Positions 17,372 through 26,626 are shown, numbered from the stretch's first letter. The stretch: DNA of 64,000 bases from an uncultured Candidatus Saccharibacteria bacterium (GCA_938041435.1 CALISR010000007.1:1-64000); one strand, 5' to 3'. Notes: a model not told the origin generated them from the letters alone. Program-made: numbers and translations.

Positions 17372-18470
17372 ACAAAGCTCCTTTCTGAAATAGTGAAACC
17401 ATGAGAATCGGTAGGATGAAGTTCTTTGCTGCAATATCGAAGAAGGCTTCTGCAAACCCATACAGGATGATGAATAAGTATAGGATGTACATCTTCGTCG
17501 AATACTCTCTTCGCATCCCCTGCCAAAAGACGAAGGCAAATATGATAAAGCCAACAATTCCATAGCGAGCATATATATACACAGGGAAATTATCGACTGG
17601 AGCTGTTCCGTACTGGGCTTTATTGTACACCTCGTCCGATCCAAATACCGACGGAGTATACTCTGACTGCAGATATTGATCGATCAATTTGGGTCTGTCA
17701 GACATAACCCTATTTGCTAGGTCATTATCAACAAACAGTGCCGCACCAATGCACGAAACAAGAAGGCCAATGATAAACAGATACGGTGCTACCGTGTTTT
17801 TCTTACGCGTCCCACGCTTACGAAGGAGCAGCCTATAGGCGGGAATGAAGGCAAGACTCAGCAAAAATCCGGTGCGGCTACCAGTCAGGATGCCAACAGC
17901 AATACAAGCAATCAGCGCGATACCCGTAAACACCCGGCGAGTACCATAGAGGTACATACCGCTGAGCAGTATTGGGAAGAATGACAACGATGCTTGGTTT
18001 GGCCCATCAAACCCAAGCGAGTATTTTGCAAGTCCATATCGCTGCGATTCATTACCATCAAACCCAACATATACCATCGGCAGCACTCCCAAGAGCGCCA
18101 AAGCAACCACGAGGAGATAAAACCCTACCGAGGTATAGAAAAATATCTTGATAAACTCATCCCGTTTGAGGATCAAAAGCGTACTCGAAGTTAGTGCGAG
18201 CCATGCAACATTTGGCCACTGGAAAATAACTGATATCCCAAGCACCGCAATATAAAAGAGAAGATATTTGCAATGCCACCTGGTAAGCTTGTTTGTTATG
18301 GCAAAATCTACCAGAATAATCCCCGATAGAACAATGCCAATTATCAGCACTAGAGGCAGCCACGCCGTCAACTGTGGTGATACCACGTAGAGGTAATAGT
18401 ACGTGATCATCACAAACACGAGCGTGGTCGCGAGTATCTTTTTCAAATTTAGCTTTTGTAGTGTGCTCAT
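17349..18470 (-). CDS. Wzy-like O-antigen/polysaccharide polymerase
   Basis: 373 residues with about ten membrane helices and a larger loop in the last third (about 255-310, DNDLANRVMSDRPKLIDQYL), the topology of Wzy/WaaL-type polymerases and ligases. GSRTGFLLSL resembles the conserved segment before that loop. Sequence similarity across this family is low, so the call rests on topology and on its place among glycosyltransferases, Wzx- and Wzz-like genes. Polymerisation of repeat units on the outer face is the expected role. It starts seven bases after the preceding gene ends. Confidence 0.72.
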   Translation of the reverse strand: MSTLQKLNLKKILATTLVFVMITYYYLYVVSPQLTAWLPLVLIIGIVLSGIILVDFAITNKLTRWHCKYLLFYIAVLGISVIFQWPNVAWLALTSSTLLILKRDEFIKIFFYTSVGFYLLVVALALLGVLPMVYVGFDGNESQRYGLAKYSLGFDGPNQASLSFFPILLSGMYLYGTRRVFTGIALIACIAVGILTGSRTGFLLSLAFIPAYRLLLRKRGTRKKNTVAPYLFIIGLLVSCIGAALFVDNDLANRVMSDRPKLIDQYLQSEYTPSVFGSDEVYNKAQYGTAPVDNFPVYIYARYGIVGFIIFAFVFWQGMRREYSTKMYILYLFIILYGFAEAFFDIAAKNFILPILMVSLFQKGALYEQQDAR

Positions 18471-18477
18471 AAGTTTT

Positions 18478-19725
18478 TTATTCTTCTCCCAGCTTCTCGA
18501 GGAGCCCTCTATAATAATTATATAATGTCATATCTTTGGCGGCTTTTTGGCCTGCTTTGCTCATGGCTTGCAATGTGTCATCCTCTCTGAGAAGTTTTTC
18601 TATATTTTTTGCTATAGACAGCTCAAGAGTCTCGTCTGTATCAAGGAGAATAGCTGCTTTGTCTGATGCATATTCTGGTATGCCACCTCTGTTTGTCGTG
18701 ATCATCGGCAAGCCTGCCGTAATCGATTCTATAACCGTTAGCGGCGCAGCATCATTACATACCGAGGGCAACACTGCAAAGTCACACCCGCGGTAGAGTA
18801 GCGGCATGTTGTCATAATCGATATATCCGGTAAATGTCACGTGCTCCCGATGTGCCTCGGTGAGGTCGCGCAGCTCCTTCAAAAATGGGTTTTTGATATC
18901 AGTCCCAAAGAACGAGCTACCAACCACAAGCAACTGGTAATTTTGTTCTTTCACCCGATCAAGCGCTCGCAGCAACACATCAATCCCCTTCTCCGGAGTT
19001 AGCCTACCACTGAATAATACGATCTTTCTTGAAGCATCGATGGTATATTGTTGATGCAGTAGCTTCGATGCGCGCTTTCTCGTCATTGCAGTAAACTGGG
19101 TATTGTCAACTGCGTTCTTGAGCACCGATATGTTTTGCAATGGACCGCTGCCTTTATTACTTTGCGCCGATTTGGCGATTAGACTGTCTTTAATGAAGTT
19201 ACTGACGACAATAATCTTTGCACCTACTAGATACTCATATGTCTTATAAAAGTTAGTTATCTCATTATGGATATGCACATAGACTCTACCTTTGTATCGT
19301 TCCTGGTTTTTGTGCCAGCGTAGGATGTGCGTCTGGATGATCGCATTCTCAAACAGTATTTTGCGATGGTTTTTGCGAGCAATATGCTTTGACACCTTCC
19401 TCAAAAAATACAGCCGCTGCAGGATCGCCCGCAAAGACGCACTCTTATTTGTATCGACAAGGCGCCGGAAGATGCTATAGAGTATAGAGTCCGCTGCTCT
19501 GATGACCCATGGGGTGTGTATAAAGACAAAGTCTGTATGTGTGTACGCCTGAGCCTTTTCTATAGCATCTGGCGTTGCGGTGCTATATACCGTGAGGCGA
19601 GGGCCGCCTTGCCGCTCGTTCTCATCGATAAAATTCTGCACCAGATTCTCTACCGCACCCCCCATCACCGAAGGCACTGGCAAGAGGCCAGTCGTTATGA
19701 TCGCTATAGTTCCTTCTTGGTTCAT
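18478..19725 (-). CDS. Glycosyltransferase family 4
   Basis: 415 residues, GT-B fold. The N-terminal glycine-rich acceptor loop is VPSVMGGAVENLVQNFIDE, and the C-terminal Rossmann half has VLFSGRLTPEKGIDVLLRAL, FTGYIDYDNMPLLYRGCD and APLTVIESITAGLPMITTNRGG in separate blocks, which hold the donor-binding Glu pair of retaining GT4 enzymes. No membrane segment. It overlaps the previous gene by four bases (ATGA type). It probably adds one sugar of the surface repeat unit; the donor is unknown. Confidence 0.9.
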   Translation of the reverse strand: MNQEGTIAIITTGLLPVPSVMGGAVENLVQNFIDENERQGGPRLTVYSTATPDAIEKAQAYTHTDFVFIHTPWVIRAADSILYSIFRRLVDTNKSASLRAILQRLYFLRKVSKHIARKNHRKILFENAIIQTHILRWHKNQERYKGRVYVHIHNEITNFYKTYEYLVGAKIIVVSNFIKDSLIAKSAQSNKGSGPLQNISVLKNAVDNTQFTAMTRKRASKLLHQQYTIDASRKIVLFSGRLTPEKGIDVLLRALDRVKEQNYQLLVVGSSFFGTDIKNPFLKELRDLTEAHREHVTFTGYIDYDNMPLLYRGCDFAVLPSVCNDAAPLTVIESITAGLPMITTNRGGIPEYASDKAAILLDTDETLELSIAKNIEKLLREDDTLQAMSKAGQKAAKDMTLYNYYRGLLEKLGEE

Positions 19726-20843
19726 CGAGCAGCCTCTCCCTCGTATTCATACAGTTGGCGCATATTCTTCATAATATTTGGTGTTGTATATCGCGATAGT
19801 GCGGATTGGATTGTATCTTTCTCGCGGTGCAAGGAGCGGTGCTTTTTGTGGTGCTGGACGGCCGCGCGAAATGTCTGCATATCATGCGCTGGCGTGGCAC
19901 CTACCAACGAGAGGAGCTCAGCAACCCCTCGGCATTCCAGGGCGACAATTGGCATGCGGCCCATCATCGCCTCAAGAATATTAACGGGCAACCCCTCTTG
20001 CTTTGACGTAGAGACGTACAAATCCGATGCCTGGAGCAGCTCTGGTATATCCTTTCTGTACCCTAGAAAATGGACTTGGCTCTGTATACCATAGCGAGCG
20101 GATTGCTTGTGGATCTTCCCTCGCATGCTGTCTGCACCAACTAGCAAAAGATGCATCGATGTGTCTTGCTGTAAGGTTGTCTTAAGCGCACTGAGCAGCC
20201 AAGACTGGTTCTTTCTTTTCGACAGCTCAGCGACGTAGATTATGACGAAATCATTCGGCTTAATGCCCAGCTTCGCACGTATTGCCTGCCGTGAGTTCTT
20301 ATTGATTGTAATGTCAAATCGCTTTGGATCTACCCCCACCCCCGGCACATACACCACACTGGTGGCAAAGTGGCGGTTGGCGCGGGCATAATCCTCAGCA
20401 TTGATCGTGATGAGGACGTCGGTGTAGTGTGCCATGAGGCGCTCGATGGGATAGTACACCAGCCAATTAAGCAGCGGCGCACCCGTAAAGAAGTGGAAGC
20501 CATGTGCAGTGTAGATCACCCGCGTGCCGCGCTGCCGAGCCTGCCGAGCCGCAAGACGCGTCACCACACTCCCCACCGGTGTGTGGGTATGGATGAGGTC
20601 GTACTGCTCGCGGTCGATAATCTCCTTGAGCTGGCGATAGGCCCGGACATTGCTGAGCGTGAAGGGGCTGCGCGTAAATGGCACAACGAACTGCTTGTCG
20701 CAATCCTCGATCTGCTCCTCACCCATCGAGGCATAATGCACCTCGTACCCCTGTTCGCGCAGCATCCGCATGAAGGGCCGGTTGAACTTCTGGAAGTTGG
20801 CGGTGTGTGAGGTGAAGAGGACTTTCTTCTTATTCGAGGGCAT
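19722..20843 (-). CDS. Glycosyltransferase family 4
   Basis: 373 residues, GT-B fold. N-terminal domain: KVLFTSHTANFQKFNRPFM, LIHTHTPVGSVVTRLAAR and VIYTAHGFHFFTGAP, as in the EpsD/CapM type that acts early in polysaccharide assembly. C-terminal domain: IYVAELSKRKNQSWLL, HFLGYRKDIPELLQASDLY and SKQEGLPVNILEAMMGRMP, with the EX7E donor-binding glutamates. It overlaps the initiating transferase gene by 14 bases. By family and position it probably adds the second sugar (inference). Confidence 0.9.
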   Translation of the reverse strand: MPSNKKKVLFTSHTANFQKFNRPFMRMLREQGYEVHYASMGEEQIEDCDKQFVVPFTRSPFTLSNVRAYRQLKEIIDREQYDLIHTHTPVGSVVTRLAARQARQRGTRVIYTAHGFHFFTGAPLLNWLVYYPIERLMAHYTDVLITINAEDYARANRHFATSVVYVPGVGVDPKRFDITINKNSRQAIRAKLGIKPNDFVIIYVAELSKRKNQSWLLSALKTTLQQDTSMHLLLVGADSMRGKIHKQSARYGIQSQVHFLGYRKDIPELLQASDLYVSTSKQEGLPVNILEAMMGRMPIVALECRGVAELLSLVGATPAHDMQTFRAAVQHHKKHRSLHREKDTIQSALSRYTTPNIMKNMRQLYEYEGEAAR

Positions 20844-21450
20844 TATCGACTCCTGTTACTGTCCGCTCATTCCCCTCTGTGTGGCCACTCATCATCAGTA
20901 CCGCTCCAATCGTCTTTATCATTATCTTGACGTCGGTCAGAAAACTCAGCCGCTGCACATACTCACCGTCCATCTCGGCTTTGCGCTGATCGTCTAGGTC
21001 GTCGCGGCCATTTACCTGCGCCCAGCCAGTGATGCCGGGCTTGACGGAATTAGCATGGTATTTTTGGCGCAGACTAATCAGCTTTTTCTCTGTCTTAATG
21101 ACGGGCCGCGGCCCAACGATACTCATCTCGCCTTTGATGACATTGAGTAGCTGTGGTAGTTCGTCGATAGATAACTTGCGCAGTACCCCACCGAGTGGTG
21201 TAATATAGCTATCTGCGTTGGTAAAACTATTGGTTGGCATATTCTTTGGTGCTTTTGTAGACATAGTCCGAAATTTATAAACTGTAAATAGCTGCTTATC
21301 TTTGCCGAAGCGCTTCTGGCGGAACAAGGCCGGCCCTTTCGATGTGAGGCGGATCGCCGCTGCAACCAGCAGCATTGGTAGCCCTAGAATCACCAGCGCA
21401 GCCAGCGCAATGCTCACATCTTCGATGCGTTTTCCGTATTCCCGATACAT
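20830..21450 (-). CDS. Initiating sugar-phosphate transferase (PglC/EpsL type)
   Basis: 206 residues, the short monotopic form: one N-terminal hydrophobic segment (about 12-33), then a cytoplasmic catalytic domain with VYKFRTMS, LRKLSIDELPQLLNVIKGE, MSIVGPRP and PGITGWAQVNGRDDL. These enzymes transfer a sugar-1-phosphate from UDP-sugar to undecaprenyl phosphate, the first committed step of polysaccharide synthesis. The ATG has an AAGGGGG ribosome site. It follows the Wzz-like gene after 92 untranslated bases. Confidence 0.93.
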   Translation of the reverse strand: MYREYGKRIEDVSIALAALVILGLPMLLVAAAIRLTSKGPALFRQKRFGKDKQLFTVYKFRTMSTKAPKNMPTNSFTNADSYITPLGGVLRKLSIDELPQLLNVIKGEMSIVGPRPVIKTEKKLISLRQKYHANSVKPGITGWAQVNGRDDLDDQRKAEMDGEYVQRLSFLTDVKIMIKTIGAVLMMSGHTEGNERTVTGVDNALE

Positions 21451-21542
21451 GGTATACCCCCTTGTTACCCTGTGTTGTTATCGTGCCGCGTACCCGTGCG
21501 GCTGTATGCTTCAGCAGAATAAGTTCTGTGTAGGTAGCGCGG

Positions 21543-22172
21543 TTAGCGCTTAGTCTTGGTCGCCGCGGATGTAGCTGCAGCGGCTGCTTCGGCCACGCGC
21601 TGTGACTGCGCATAGTCATAGGCAAAGAACAACCACACGATGGCAAGCAGCAGTGCACCGCCACCGCCAAGTGCCATCGCCTGCCCAAGCCCTATGCTTG
21701 CTGGCGCACTTGGCGTATTGACAGCGTCGACAGTTTTGATGCTAATTTTGGTCTTGCCATACAATGCTTTCGTCTGCTTTTCAAACTCGGTAATTGCCTG
21801 CTTGAGCAAGGTTTCGCTCATCTTGGGCTCGTCAGCATTCATCGAGACAGTGATGATGTCGGTGTTCTTTACATGCTTGGCAGTTGTGTTGGCCAGCAGT
21901 GTCTCGTAGCTCCCCTTGTATTGGGCGCGGTCGATCACCGGATCGAGTACCCGCCGTGAGGTAAAGAGCGTCGTATAGTTAGTAAGCGTAATGGTGTTTT
22001 GACCCTGCTCTACCCCCGTTAGGAGCAACGTTGCGGAGCTTTTGTACTGCGGCTGCTGGACAGACAGTACATAGGCTGCACCCAGCCCGACACCAATGAG
22101 AATGGCAACAATCATCATCGGCCACTTTCGTGCATAATATCGTGTTAGTTGGTAAAAGTTGATTGTTTCCAC
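21543..22172 (-). CDS. Wzz/YveK-type chain-length determinant
   Basis: 209 residues starting with GTG at 22172, preceded by a GGGGG ribosome site. Two membrane segments (about 18-37 and 176-194) flank an extracytoplasmic domain; LYGKTKISIKTVDAVNTPSAP just before the second segment is the usual junction. The C-terminal tail is short and basic and lacks a tyrosine kinase domain, as in Gram-positive Wzz-like subunits that work with a separate kinase (CapA/YveK type). No kinase or phosphatase partner lies in this window. It is the first gene of the polysaccharide operon and probably sets chain length. Confidence 0.86.
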   Translation of the reverse strand: METINFYQLTRYYARKWPMMIVAILIGVGLGAAYVLSVQQPQYKSSATLLLTGVEQGQNTITLTNYTTLFTSRRVLDPVIDRAQYKGSYETLLANTTAKHVKNTDIITVSMNADEPKMSETLLKQAITEFEKQTKALYGKTKISIKTVDAVNTPSAPASIGLGQAMALGGGGALLLAIVWLFFAYDYAQSQRVAEAAAAATSAATKTKR

Positions 22173-22222
22173 AATGCCCCCTGTGTGTTATGTTCTCATA
22201 TTGTTTGTCCCACCTATGTTCG

Positions 22223-22228
22223 ACTATA
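22223..22228 (-). promoter_or_regulatory. Promoter of the surface polysaccharide operon
   Basis: Minus-strand TGCTATAGT, an extended -10 box. The expected start near 22216 gives a leader of about 45 nt with a GGGGG ribosome site before the GTG at 22172. No terminator-like attenuator is evident in it. Confidence 0.55.
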
Positions 22229-22407
22229 GCATACATTTTGCCGAGCTCCAAGCATATCTTGCAACATATGGCGATCATACATTTATAGAACAGAGGTTAT
22301 GCCATAAATTGTTGTGGAAAATTCAGCAGCGCTTTGACTCAATTATAATGATATAATAGCGATATAGAATAATAGTCTTGATATAATTCAAAACGTAAGG
22401 ATCATCA

Positions 22408-23520
22408 ATGACAAACTCAACACCAACTAAACTTACTTTTCCAGAACTCTTGCATTGGATAAACCTCATCGCGAAACTTCCGTGGGATGCCGCAGGCGAT
22501 CCTCAAGCCATCAATCATGCCGTCAAGGAAGTTCAAGACAACTACCCATTCAGACTTGAAACGGTAATTTCAGACAGTATAGATCCGTTTCTATGTCACG
22601 ACGGAATAGATGTCAATCGTCTCAGTTCGACGCTAGCAGTTGTCGCACATTGCACCGAAACTGGCCAAGACCAAGAAATGGCCATCGACTTATTTGCAGA
22701 ATACGTTCAAAAGTTACGAAGTACGTGGCCAAATCCACCGCTCCACCAGGAAACCGGAGACCGTTCATATGCACTATGGCAAGGCCCGCACAATTGCTTC
22801 GTCGAAATAGTCCACCCTCATGGTTGGCCTCCGCTGCTCATTGTGAGCCCACGAAGCGCGCGACTTGAGCACGGCGGAATAACGCTCGACGAGTATATAG
22901 GGGACTATATTCTCAGCCGCGTATTTCCACTGCGCGATCTTGGCGTCATCAAGACTGCTATCGCAAGCAAAGCGTTTCAGAAGGATGGCAAAAAATATAC
23001 CCTGCGTCAAGGTGACGATCTAACATGGGCCGCGTTTGAAGAACAGCTAGCCCTCACAATCTCAAGGCTCCCCCGTCGTTCTTTCCTAATCATTGCTGAT
23101 TCGCAGAGCCCAGACCATCTTCCTTTCGTCCAGTTCTGCGTCGAAGACGATCTATCGCTTGATTATGCTGTAACTGCCGAGCTTACTGGAGAAAATATTG
23201 GGATACGCAAGGCACCATTCACCACCGAGCAGCGCCAAACGCTCAATGGCCTTGGATTTGCTCGCAACGATCCAACAATTCCAAACTGGAGGCGCGACTG
23301 CCGATGGCCGCTCCACAGCAACGCGATCACTGACATAGCTCATGCTTGCGTTATACGGCTGCGGGACATAGGGGCAGTCAAAGCGCCAAGCCAACTGCGT
23401 TACTGGGGGTGGGTGACCCCAGAAGGCCCAAATTCTTACACGCCTGATGATCAGTTGGATCCTGGTACTGATCGGTTGATGCCTTACCATCTTGGACTTG
23501 AGTACGAAGTGTTGGATTAG
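22408..23520 (+). CDS. TY-Chap-like domain protein (tentative)
   Basis: 370 residues, ATG with TAAGGAT nine bases upstream. There is no signal peptide or membrane segment. The middle and C-terminal parts have the look of T3SS-chaperone-like (TY-Chap) domains described mainly in actinobacteria: RSFLIIADSQSPDHLPFVQF, LNGLGFARNDPTIPNWRRD and DIAHACVIRLRDIGAV. Those domains are thought to act as chaperones or binding modules, often in conflict-system proteins. The assignment is by eye and uncertain. It stands alone, divergent from the polysaccharide operon and convergent with htrA, and may have come from an actinobacterium (inference). Confidence 0.5.
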   Translation: MTNSTPTKLTFPELLHWINLIAKLPWDAAGDPQAINHAVKEVQDNYPFRLETVISDSIDPFLCHDGIDVNRLSSTLAVVAHCTETGQDQEMAIDLFAEYVQKLRSTWPNPPLHQETGDRSYALWQGPHNCFVEIVHPHGWPPLLIVSPRSARLEHGGITLDEYIGDYILSRVFPLRDLGVIKTAIASKAFQKDGKKYTLRQGDDLTWAAFEEQLALTISRLPRRSFLIIADSQSPDHLPFVQFCVEDDLSLDYAVTAELTGENIGIRKAPFTTEQRQTLNGLGFARNDPTIPNWRRDCRWPLHSNAITDIAHACVIRLRDIGAVKAPSQLRYWGWVTPEGPNSYTPDDQLDPGTDRLMPYHLGLEYEVLD

Positions 23521-23528
23521 GGGTAACA

Positions 23529-23563
23529 AGTGGGGAGTATAGCGCCTCGCTCTACTCCCCACT
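23529..23563. terminator. Bidirectional terminator hairpin
   Basis: Perfect 11-bp stem AGTGGGGAGTA / TACTCCCCACT with a 13-base loop between two convergent genes, overlapping the htrA stop codon. No strong U-tract on either side, so efficiency is uncertain. Confidence 0.65.
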
Positions 23564-24757
23564 CTCTCCACTCTGATACTCGCTCAGGGTCACGCGTACG
23601 ACGCGCTCTTTACCATCACGGAGGATGGTGAGGGCTACGACATCGCCAGGCTGGTATTCGCCAATCAGGCTCGAGACGTCGCCTTGCTTACCCACGACGA
23701 GGCTATTGATCTTGGTAATTACATCCTTCTCACGGAGGCCAGCTTTATCAGCTGGGCTACCTGCTACAATCGCGCTTTTCTCGCCACTTGTCATCACATA
23801 CGCGCCTTCCTTCGCCGAAGTACCAACCTGCTTAGCAATATCTGGCGTGAGCATCACATAGCGCGCCCCAAGGTAGGCCCGGCGCACTCCCTTACCCGCC
23901 AGGACCGACTTGAGCGTCCCCTTCATCGCATTGACGGGGATAGCAAAGCTAATGCCCTGGGCATTGGTGGCCACCGCTACATTGATGCCAATCACCTGCC
24001 CCGAGCGATTGAGCAATGGCCCACCAGAATTGCCAGAATTCACGGCGGCATCGGTTTGGATGAGATCAGTCAAGCTCTCCGTTCGCTGGGTGCTATTGCC
24101 TGAGGTAGACGCTGTCACGGGCCGCCCTTTGCCAGAGATGATGCCGCTAGTGACGGTATTTTGGTAGCGGCCTAGTGCGTTGCCAATTGCTACAACTGAC
24201 TGCCCCACCCGCACCGTTGCTGAGTCACCGAGCGACAGTGGCGTGAGCACCGTATTGCCCACCTCAAGCTTGAGGTAGGCAATGTCATTGAGTGGGTCCT
24301 CACCCACCACCCGAACGTCATCATACCGCGTGCCGTCCGAAGCAATGACACGGATAGAACTTGCCTTAGACACAACGTGCTTGTTCGTAACGATGTAGCC
24401 ATCTTTACTGACGATAATACCCGTGCCTGCTGCTGCCGACTGGCGAGTAGTGGTGCGGAGGGATGATGATTCTTCGATATTGGTGATGATAGACACGACG
24501 CTCTTTGACGCTTTGTCGGCGACATTAGCCACCGCAGATTCGTCGGCGGTGGGGGCGAGGTTGCCATCGGTACTGACTTGGTCGCGCTCAGTGACGGTCG
24601 CATTGCGATCAATCGCCCGAAAATACACCCACATTGCCATTGCCACAACGAAGACAAGGGCAAGTGCGCCCGCTGCAATAATAGACATGATTTTTGATTG
24701 ACGCATGGCACGCGCCGCTCGCTGATCTTGCGCTGTTGTCTGCGGTTGTTGATTCAT
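23552..24757 (-). CDS. htrA: HtrA/DegP-like serine protease
   Basis: 401 residues from the ATG at 24757. Cytoplasmic N-terminus, one membrane anchor (about 24-44), a trypsin-like domain with His127 in VTNKHVV, Asp158 in LNDIAYLKL and Ser244 in NSGNSGGPLL, then a single C-terminal PDZ domain (about 285-390, VAGSPADKAGLREKDVITKI). HtrA proteases degrade or refold misfolded envelope proteins. The gene follows a polytopic membrane protein by 39 bases on the same strand, so they are probably co-transcribed. A start ten codons upstream (24787) is possible but less likely. Confidence 0.93.
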   Translation of the reverse strand: MNQQPQTTAQDQRAARAMRQSKIMSIIAAGALALVFVVAMAMWVYFRAIDRNATVTERDQVSTDGNLAPTADESAVANVADKASKSVVSIITNIEESSSLRTTTRQSAAAGTGIIVSKDGYIVTNKHVVSKASSIRVIASDGTRYDDVRVVGEDPLNDIAYLKLEVGNTVLTPLSLGDSATVRVGQSVVAIGNALGRYQNTVTSGIISGKGRPVTASTSGNSTQRTESLTDLIQTDAAVNSGNSGGPLLNRSGQVIGINVAVATNAQGISFAIPVNAMKGTLKSVLAGKGVRRAYLGARYVMLTPDIAKQVGTSAKEGAYVMTSGEKSAIVAGSPADKAGLREKDVITKINSLVVGKQGDVSSLIGEYQPGDVVALTILRDGKERVVRVTLSEYQSGESGE

Positions 24758-24796
24758 AACCTCTTTTCCCCTTACCCTTTTTCTCATTTGCCTCGG

Positions 24797-25579
24797 CTAC
24801 GCAAGGCCAGTGGCGCTCAGGCTGTTAAACAACAGCAAAAGCGTCAGCACAAGCCCAACCGCCAGTGTCGATGGCAAGACAATATCTGCTCCGCGCACCA
24901 CACCATGCTGATAGTAGCTATTATAAGCACGCTCACACACAAAGCCAAAGAGCACCAAAAAGAGTGGCAACTGTGCAAGCTTGATCGCCCCTAGACCAGA
25001 GATAGTATAGGCAAACATCCAGTGATAGCTCACCCAGCCAAGCTCCGCAAAGATCGTCGCGGTAATCAGCGCGTAGGTACGCGTGAGTGGTTCCTCATAG
25101 CTACCAAGAATATGCCGCACAGCACAGTACCCCAGCACCCATAGCGGCAGTACCACTAGGGCGGCATCCCACCGATAGGAGCTCATAGCAAGAGCAGTCG
25201 CCCCAAGAAAAACGCCAACGCCCGCCTGAATAGCCACCGAACGGCGATCCGATCGTGGCTTGAGCACTACGAGCCACAACGCATGCAGCACTGCCAAGAC
25301 AACCTGTAGCCAGATCACTCCACTAGCAGCATACATCAGCATCACGACGCTAATGCCCACCGTGAGGTCGATCATATTTGCCACAATATTGGCAAGCCAA
25401 AAGCGTGGCCGCACCGCGAGCGCGCGCCACTTACTGGCAATCACCAGTGCCAACGCCAGCCAAGGCGACTGCACCTCTAGGACGATCAGAAACAGTAGCG
25501 TTGCGAGGCCAAGATTGAGCGCCACATAAACGACCTCACTGACCCGAGACTGACGATGTGTACCATGCAAAAAATCCAT
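24797..25579 (-). CDS. Polytopic membrane protein, unknown
   Basis: 260 residues with about seven or eight hydrophobic helices and a short polar N-terminus (MDFLHGTHRQSRVSE). I do not recognise a family; there are no charged motifs typical of known transporters. It starts at an ATG whose promoter -10 box ends eight bases upstream and shares a transcript with htrA. That pairing suggests an envelope role, but nothing more can be said. Confidence 0.75.
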   Translation of the reverse strand: MDFLHGTHRQSRVSEVVYVALNLGLATLLFLIVLEVQSPWLALALVIASKWRALAVRPRFWLANIVANMIDLTVGISVVMLMYAASGVIWLQVVLAVLHALWLVVLKPRSDRRSVAIQAGVGVFLGATALAMSSYRWDAALVVLPLWVLGYCAVRHILGSYEEPLTRTYALITATIFAELGWVSYHWMFAYTISGLGAIKLAQLPLFLVLFGFVCERAYNSYYQHGVVRGADIVLPSTLAVGLVLTLLLLFNSLSATGLA

Positions 25580-25587
25580 TGCCTTTT

Positions 25588-25593
25588 ATTATA
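25588..25593 (-). promoter_or_regulatory. Leaderless promoter of the membrane protein-htrA unit
   Basis: Minus-strand GGTATAAT, ending eight bases before the ATG at 25579, with no ribosome site. Confidence 0.55.
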
Positions 25594-25729
25594 CCATTTT
25601 GGGCGAAAAAATAAGAGCCTAGGGCGAGATAATTCTGCTAGCTGTGATGGTTTCGTAGGTTGCTTTGCTGCGCCTAAGTTACAGAACCTCACGATAAGAT
25701 CGTATGCTGCTTCTCTCGCATTTCCTCCG

Positions 25730-25864
25730 GTGGAGCGTGAAATTGATTGTAATAAATGCGCTTTTTTAGATAAGTGTAAGAGAGTTGATGCCCGAGGAGC
25801 GCTAGCTCTTGTTGCAATTTACCAGAAGGAAGATGAAACAAATACTGAGAAAGAAGAATTATAA
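25730..25864 (+). pseudogene. Possible gene remnant with a Cys motif
   Basis: Between 25594 and 25911 no full gene can be placed. One plus-strand frame has coding-like composition and ends at 25864; its tail contains EIDCNKCAFLDKC, a CxxCx5C pattern resembling a metal site. The only upstream ATGs lie inside the divergent gene, and the first usable start is GTG at 25730 with no ribosome site. It may be the 3' end of a decayed gene. Confidence 0.25.
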
Positions 25865-25911
25865 GATTCAGGCAGTATTTGCTTTGTTTGACTCAACCAT
25901 ACTATACGTTC

Positions 25912-25917
25912 TATACT
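25912..25917 (+). promoter_or_regulatory. Promoter of the 25926 gene
   Basis: TTGACT (25888-25893), an 18-base spacer and TATACT, ending eight bases before the ATG. One of the few promoters here with both boxes; a near-leaderless transcript is predicted. Confidence 0.6.
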
Positions 25918-25925
25918 TACTATAT

Positions 25926-26318
25926 ATGACAACCAAACTCCATTTTCGCAACACCAAGCAACACTGGGTGGCAGCCGCCATCCTCGCACCTCTCCTTGTT
26001 ATCACTGTACCTGTGACTGCCTTTGCTTTGACTGGCTACATTAGCAGCGAGATACCACTGCACTTCCCATCAGGTTCGTACAAAGAGGTGTTGAATGTAC
26101 GGCAAGTGACCGATCGCAAGCTATTCGATGCAGCTGCTCAGTGCTTTGCTGGCCGCGAGTTGCCACATCGCATCATAAAGAACTCATCTATCCAGGTCCA
26201 GGAATCACTCTTTCGTACCAGCATTGAGCGATGCTGGAATGAACTCAATAACGCAAAGCTCTCCACCCAGGACCCTGAGTGGATGAAGACGCAACAATAT
26301 TGGTATCGTGGGCGATAA
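25926..26318 (+). CDS. Exported or membrane-anchored protein, unknown
   Basis: 130 residues from the ATG at 25926; upstream in-frame codons overlap the promoter and were excluded. A basic start (MTTKLHFRNTKQHW) and a hydrophobic stretch (about 15-37) form a signal anchor, followed by a polar outer domain with two cysteines (AAQCFAGRE and IERCWNEL) that could form a disulfide. The last residues are QQYWYRGR. No family recognised. It is a single gene with its own promoter. Confidence 0.55.
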   Translation: MTTKLHFRNTKQHWVAAAILAPLLVITVPVTAFALTGYISSEIPLHFPSGSYKEVLNVRQVTDRKLFDAAAQCFAGRELPHRIIKNSSIQVQESLFRTSIERCWNELNNAKLSTQDPEWMKTQQYWYRGR

Positions 26319-26626
26319 GACAGTAGATATTTTCGTATCTCGCAGCTTAGCCGCACAACTCGTCGTAGGTAAAGCTAAGGCTGAGTAATGTAAAACCGTG
26401 CAAACACTGCCATATTTTGGCAATAGCAGTAATGCTATACAATCGGCAAATCACCGTTTTTGTACTTCACAGATGGAAACAACCCCCTTCTTACTACCTT
26501 GCTCGACGAAGGAAAGCGCTATTATAATGATCTATTTTGATTCGAAGGTTAAGAGCTAATACTCTGCACGGCCTTGTAACCATACGCCGAACGCAGAAGC
26601 TTATCGGCTTATTAAACTACCACTCA
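26319..26626. other. Intergenic region
   Basis: About 300 bases between convergent genes. No convincing ORF. Two imperfect dyads are present (CTTAGC..GCTAAG near 26345-26380; ACTGC..GCAGT near 26405-26430), and a TGCTATACA that resembles an extended -10 box lies near 26432. Nothing downstream of it looks like a gene. Confidence 0.4.
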
